Origin: Bacteroidota bacterium
Lineage (GTDB): Bacteria > Bacteroidota > Bacteroidia > Chitinophagales > Chitinophagaceae
DNA length: 64,000 nucleotides
Direction of reading: 5' to 3'
Assembly (NCBI GenBank): GCA_016715505.1
Contig: JADJZY010000010.1
Coordinates: forward strand, 1-64,000
The notes under the pieces were generated by a model. The model was not told the DNA's origin, did no database searches, and was given only the letters and a program-made list of their open reading frames with translations. Both the position numbers and the translations under genes were made by a program. Each line of letters opens with the position of its first letter. The stretch's first letter is position 1. Of the stretch, positions 59,530-64,000 are shown piece after piece.

Positions 59530-62155
59530 TTATTCAGGCTCAAACCCAAGCATGAAGCTGAATTTGGTCGCCTGACCGAATTTGGTTCCAGGAGTCAAAC
59601 GATCGAATCCTAAACCATAATCCAGACCTAACAATCCGAACATCGGGAGGAAGATACGCACACCCAAACCGGCAGAACGTCGCAATTGAAATGGATTGAA
59701 TGATTTAAAATTATCCCAGGCATTTGCTGCTTCATAAAAAGCCAATCCATATATGGTTGACGAAGGATTGAGCGAAAACGGATAACGGATTTCGGCGACA
59801 TATTTATTAAAGATGGTTGCACCTGCCGGATTTGAATATATTTCATAACCCCTTTGCGCGATGATATCACGTCCGTAAATGGTGAAACCCGAAAGCCCAT
59901 CACCACCGACCTGGAAGCGTTCAAAAGGCGACTGTAAATTTTGATTGTAATAACCCAAATAACCGTGTTTGGCAGCAAGTTTTAAAATCAGATTTCCTTT
60001 CAAACGCTGATACCATTGAGCTGAGAATTTATATTTGTGGTATTCAATCCATTTATATTTTTTGCTGGGGGGCAAATTTTCGTAATCTTGGTTCGAAAAC
60101 AAGAGAGTATGGTGCTGTAAACTGCAAACTCAATGAGATATTCGATCCACTTCTTGGAAAGAGCGGCTGATCAATGGAGTTTCGCTGTAAAACAATATTG
60201 AGACTCAAATTATTCGCCACGCCATTGGAAAAATCTTCAAAGAAAGAGTAGTCCTTGATATTGTACAGTTGATAATTAAGACCATAAGAAATCACGAAGA
60301 AATCATCCGGCCATCGCAGACGTTTACTCAAGGTAACACCGGCACCGACAGTGGTCATATGTCCTGAAATAGTTGATCCGAAATTTCCTGCAAAATAAGT
60401 TCGGTATACATTCAATGAAAGGGCATTGGGTTTTTTACCCCCTAACCAAGGTTCAGTAAATCCGGCATTGATCGAATTATACCAACGTCCATTGGCTTGT
60501 CCGCGTATGGATAATTTTTGTCCATCACCCATGGGTAAAGGGTCCCATTCTTTTAAATTGGCAATATTTTTTAAAGCAAAATTATTAAACGAAACCCCGA
60601 TAGTTCCGGTTACACCCAAACCACCTCCAAAACCAGCTTGTAATTCCAATTGATCCGCTCATTTTTCGGTAACGGTATAATCGATATCGACCGTTCCATC
60701 GTTGTGCGGCACAGGTTGAATACCAATTTTCTCGGCATCAAAAAATCCAAGATTGGCAATTTCCCGTTGAGATCGGATGATATCGGCACGGCTGAATTTA
60801 TTGCCCGGATAGGTGCGTAATTCCCGGCGAATCACATGCTCATGGGTACGATCGTTACCGGCGATATTGATATTACGCAGCGTATATTGTTCGCCTTCTG
60901 TAATGCGAATTTCGAAATGTATGGTATCTCCATCAACAGATTTTTCAGCAGCTTCGGTATTAAAAGCCAAATAGCCATCATCCAAATACAATGAAGAAAT
61001 ATCATCACCGTCCATGCTAGGTATTTTTCCCAATCGTTTATTGAGCAATTCCTGATTATAGATATCTCCTTTTTTGATACCCAAAAGTTTGTTTAATTGA
61101 TCAATGGTATACTTGGTATTTCCTTTCCACTCCATGTCTCCGAAATAGTATCGGTTACCTTCTTTCACCTTCAAATCGATATTCAAATGGCCATTGGAAG
61201 CAGCATACATGGTATCTGCCAAAATGCTTGCATCCCGGAATCCCAAAGAATTATAATATTCGATCACTGCTTGTTTGTCTTCTTCGTATTTCTTTTCGGT
61301 AAACTTAGAAGCAGAAAAAACGCCATACCGAACATAGGGATCCATGAGTTGGGCCGTTTTACTAAGCGACAAAAATCCACGACCTTTCAGGTATGATTTA
61401 AAATCAGTTTCATTGGTCCCATAAACGCTTTCTTTATCGGCACTATACAACGAAATACGAGCCATTTCCTTGCTCCCTTTCATTTTCTTTTTCAGTTTTA
61501 AGGTTGAGGCATTCTCATTCCCGAAAACATTGATTTGATTGATTTTTACCTTTTGTCCTTTGTTGACAATAAACGTTAAAATGGCGGCATTCAAAAACGC
61601 TGTATCTGCTCGTTCCTGCACCTGAACACGAACGTTGGCATAGCCTTTTTCGATATAAAATTTTCGAATCCGTTCGCTGGCATTTTGCTTGGCTGCCTCG
61701 GTGATCACCTTATTTTTAACCAGATTGATTTTATCCTTGAGCTCCTTGGCATCATTATCCTTGACGCCTTTAAAATTAAACTTCGATAAGCGGGGGCGTT
61801 CGGAAATTTGAAGAACCAGGAAGATTTTATCTCCCTCCGTTTTTTCACTATAGATTTCAATATTGGCAAATAAATTCTGCTTCCACAGGTTTTGGATAGC
61901 TTTGGCAATTCTGGGCTCGTTCGGCAGGCGGATTTTATCACCTGGTGATAATCCTGAAATGGAAATGAGCAATTCTTCATCCAAAAATTGCGAACCTTCA
62001 ACACGAATTCCACCGATGGTGTACTCGCTATTATTATTGAGGTAGTTTTGTTGTTTGTTTTTTTGCTTGAGTCCAATTTGAGCCTTGGTGGACAAGGTCA
62101 TCATGGCAAGCAACACCATCACAGAGATTCGAATCATATTCATTTTAATGCGCAT
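59530..62155 (-). CDS. bamA: Outer-membrane protein assembly factor BamA, frame interrupted twice
   Basis: BamA is the essential barrel that folds outer-membrane proteins. The first frame (60659-62155) has a signal peptide and five POTRA domains, e.g. YTIGGIRVEGSQFLDEELLI, KTAEG-like FKGVKDNDAKELKDKINLVK and LRNINIAGNDRTHEHVIRRE. It meets an in-frame TGA at 60659-60661 (TVTEK, stop, then ADQLELQAGFGGG in the same frame). The barrel then runs to about 60100, where one missing base shifts to SNQDYENLPPSKKYKWIEYH and the end FGQATKFSFMLGFEPE. The corrected length is about 875 residues, normal for the phylum. Loss of bamA would be lethal, so consensus errors are likely. Confidence 0.92.
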
Positions 62156-62190
62156 ACGGACGGCGAATCTGCATTCACCGATAGATTATT

Positions 62191-62943
62191 TTAGGTTATC
62201 GAAGGAATTTGCCGGAGTTGTTCACTGATTTTTCCAAAGCGTCTTTCGCGGTTTTGATAGTTGAGAATGGCTTCATACAGGTTCTCTTTCCGAAAATCAG
62301 GCCAATGGGTATGTGTAAAATAAAGTTCAGCATAGGCCAACTGATATAACAAAAAGTTGCTGATACGATGTTCGCCACTGGTTCGTATCATCAGTTCTGG
62401 GTCAGGAATTCCGGAGGTAGAAAGATAAGCCGACAATGTATTTTCATCGATGGCATCGGGTGACAATTTACCAGAAACCACATCCTGACTAATCTGTTTA
62501 ACTGCACGAACCATCTCCCATTTCGCACTGTAACTCAATGCTAAAATGAGGGTGAGCTTTTGATTGGCAGATGTTAATTGGATGGCTTCATTGAGTTCAT
62601 CTACGCAAGAGGCCGGAAGGCTATCCATATCTCCTATCACCATCAATCGGACTCCATTTTTATTGAGGCTCTCTGCTTCTTTACGAATAGTTGCAACCAA
62701 TAATTCCATTAAGCCATTTACTTCCGACTCAGGACGTTTCCAGTTTTCTGTAGAAAAGGCGTATAAAGTGAGGTATTGTATCCCAATTTCAACGCAACCT
62801 TCCACACATTCACGAACGCTGATCACGCCATGTTGGTGACCAAATAAGCGGTCCTTACCCCTTTCCTTGGCCCAACGACCATTTCCATCCATAATGATGG
62901 CGAGATGCTTGGGTAATTTTTGTTTATCAATTAAGTCGAACAT
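62191..62943 (-). CDS. uppS: Isoprenyl transferase (undecaprenyl diphosphate synthase)
   Basis: The enzyme builds the C55 lipid carrier for peptidoglycan and O-antigen. The ATG at 62941-62943 (MFDLIDKQKLPKHLAIIMDG) gives 250 residues and places the catalytic D19 in IIMDGNGRWAKERG. Other motifs are YLTLYAFSTENWKRPESEVN and MIRTSGEHRISNFLLYQLAY. The frame upstream to 63057 is open but unsupported. It lies 35 bp upstream of bamA on the same strand, the conserved uppS-bamA-skp order. Confidence 0.96.
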   Translation of the reverse strand: MFDLIDKQKLPKHLAIIMDGNGRWAKERGKDRLFGHQHGVISVRECVEGCVEIGIQYLTLYAFSTENWKRPESEVNGLMELLVATIRKEAESLNKNGVRLMVIGDMDSLPASCVDELNEAIQLTSANQKLTLILALSYSAKWEMVRAVKQISQDVVSGKLSPDAIDENTLSAYLSTSGIPDPELMIRTSGEHRISNFLLYQLAYAELYFTHTHWPDFRKENLYEAILNYQNRERRFGKISEQLRQIPSIT

Positions 62944-62962
62944 AGCGGCTTCTGAAAGCGAA

Positions 62963-62970
62963 CAAATGTA
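62963..62970 (-). promoter_or_regulatory. -7 box for uppS-bamA operon
   Basis: TACATTTG on the minus strand matches TAnnTTTG, 19 bp before the chosen uppS ATG and inside the longer open frame, which argues for the short start. Confidence 0.55.
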
Positions 62971-63226
62971 CAAAAATGAATTTTGAAGAGAAGTTAAAAT
63001 CAGAGGGGTGACCGAGTTTAACACCACTTTCACAGATAAACTCGCCGCAACCCGCATCCATCAAGCATTTTGGCGATTTTTAAAATTTGTTCAGGTCCTT
63101 TGGGTTCTGACGATTAACAGAAAGACCGCTTTCTACGTCTAGTATTTATCTAATTCTCCCGGCTAGCTCAGTTTTTAGATATGGGATTTTAGGTTATATT
63201 TGTTGATACTTCAAATGAGAAATGAT

Positions 63227-64000
63227 ATGATGAAAAGCTTGATTTGGGTTCTTTTCCCGGCCACTGTGATGGGCCTTTTTGCTTGTACCAAAGAAATCTC
63301 CAAAGATCTTCCCCTTCCACTGGAAGAGAGGAATCGGTTTTCATCAACACCGAAAATGGTAATTTAATGTGTTTTGAAGCCAATACCGGTCGTAAAAAAT
63401 GGGAAGTAGTGATGCGGGGAGGTACAGATGGCGTTCCTGTTTTTCACAATAAAAAAATATTTCAGGTTACCGCTGATGGCTACATGTATACCATTGACCC
63501 CATCCGCGGAAAAATTGACCGCGAAACACAAATCAATCGCCTGAATCCCAGCAACTCTCTTTGTGTGAATGCCAATATGGTTTACTTTGCTGAGGACAGT
63601 TTATATGCTTATGATACCCTGCATAACAAGATGTGGGCTTTTAAAGAGGCCAATGAACCTTCTTTTTCCAGTTCTCCTAAGTATTTAAATGACAAAATAT
63701 ATGTGAGTGCAGGACCAAATTTGTATTGTATGAATTCAAGTGGCAGTGTATCCTGGAAGTATGTGGCTATTGATGCTATAAATTCTTCGGTGAGCATTAG
63801 CAATGGCCTCGTTTATTTTGGATGCGACGATGGCAAGGTTTATGCGCTGGACGCCTCCAATGGCAATGTCAAGTGGTCTTACGTTACGGGTGATAATGTT
63901 TACTCTTCGCCTGCGGTCTATGGCGGCATGTGTTTAGTGGGTTCCGACGATTATTATATCTATTCCATTGATACCACTACCGGCCTTGAGCGCTGGAAAT
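63227..64000 (+). CDS. PQQ-like beta-propeller lipoprotein, frameshifted, 3' end outside window
   Basis: The ATG at 63227 (or 63215/63230) opens a lipoprotein signal (MMKSLIWVLFPATVMGLFAC, lipobox Cys). At the C4 run 63311-63314 one missing C breaks the frame; restored, it reads STGREESVFINTENGNLMCF and then blades such as GDGYMY-like TADGYMYTIDPIRGKIDRET, YFGCDDGKVYALDASNGNVK and YYIYSIDTTTGLERWK to the edge. This matches PQQ-binding-like propeller repeats, as in BamB and bacterial sensors. Its location next to uppS/bamA could hint at a BamB-like role, but this is only inference. Confidence 0.8.

Noticed and set aside
60659..60661. UGA recoding (selenocysteine or alternative code) in bamA
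   Set aside because: TGA ends many other genes here, no selenocysteine-type hairpin was seen, and homologues do not have Sec at this position.
63158..63180. tRNA-like D-arm text (CGGCTAGCTCAGTTTTTAGA)
   Set aside because: No anticodon arm, T-arm (GGTTCGA) or acceptor partner follows, so it is not a tRNA gene.

Overview
The window is chromosomal DNA from a member of the Bacteroidota, most likely a free-living Chitinophagales/Saprospiria/Sphingobacteriales-type organism. The evidence is the type IX secretion system (T9SS) genes porU and porV next to gldE, many secreted proteins ending in T9SS sorting domains, promoter -7 boxes of the Bacteroidota form TAnnTTTG, a 29-residue COX24-like ribosomal protein, and gene groups typical of the phylum (rpsO/pnp, HU-mutY-ssb-gldE, efp-accB-accC, uppS-bamA-skp-skp). 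No rRNA, tRNA, CRISPR array, prophage or intact insertion sequence was recognised.

Layout. 0-9.9 kb is an accessory stretch: a lamin-tail protein cut by the window edge, a GC-rich repeat element, a small beta-barrel protein, a broken M4 metallopeptidase, a truncated AbiEii toxin with its DUF6922 partner, and two tandem T9SS cargo genes with badly broken frames. A 94-bp direct repeat (749-842 and 9803-9896) brackets most of it. 9.9-22.5 kb is mainly housekeeping: pnp, rpsO, pnuC, an alpha-L-fucosidase, RNase G, a TPR protein, HU, mutY, ssb and gldE. 22.6-28.4 kb holds porU, porV and ispF. 28.4-41.5 kb mixes a LysE-like exporter, a class-V aminotransferase, accD, an M1 peptidase, an orphan histidine kinase, a glycosyltransferase, pyrH, mobA, a secreted T9SS protein and a GT-C membrane protein. 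41.7-47.3 kb holds a large CotH/lamin-tail protein and two secreted unknowns. 47.3-55.7 kb holds accC, accB, efp, truB, a PAP2-like membrane protein, comB, a Gfo/Idh/MocA oxidoreductase and recQ. 55.9-64 kb holds an M43 peptidase, two Skp/OmpH chaperones, bamA, uppS and a beta-propeller lipoprotein running off the edge.

How the genes fit together. Two themes dominate: building the cell envelope (BamA, Skp, UppS, acetyl-CoA carboxylase, PorU/PorV) and exporting adhesins and hydrolases through T9SS (M4, M1 and M43 peptidases, CotH/LTD protein, SprB/CHU-like repeat proteins). PorU would cut and anchor the cargo proteins whose sorting domains appear across the window.

Main caution. At least ten genes, including the normally essential accD and bamA, have reading frames broken by single-base indels, mostly the loss of one base in a mononucleotide run. 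This looks like a consensus-sequence artefact, so the broken genes should not be taken as real pseudogenes without read-level checks. The accD site (A AAA AAC followed at once by a stop) also fits a programmed -1 frameshift and deserves a separate test.
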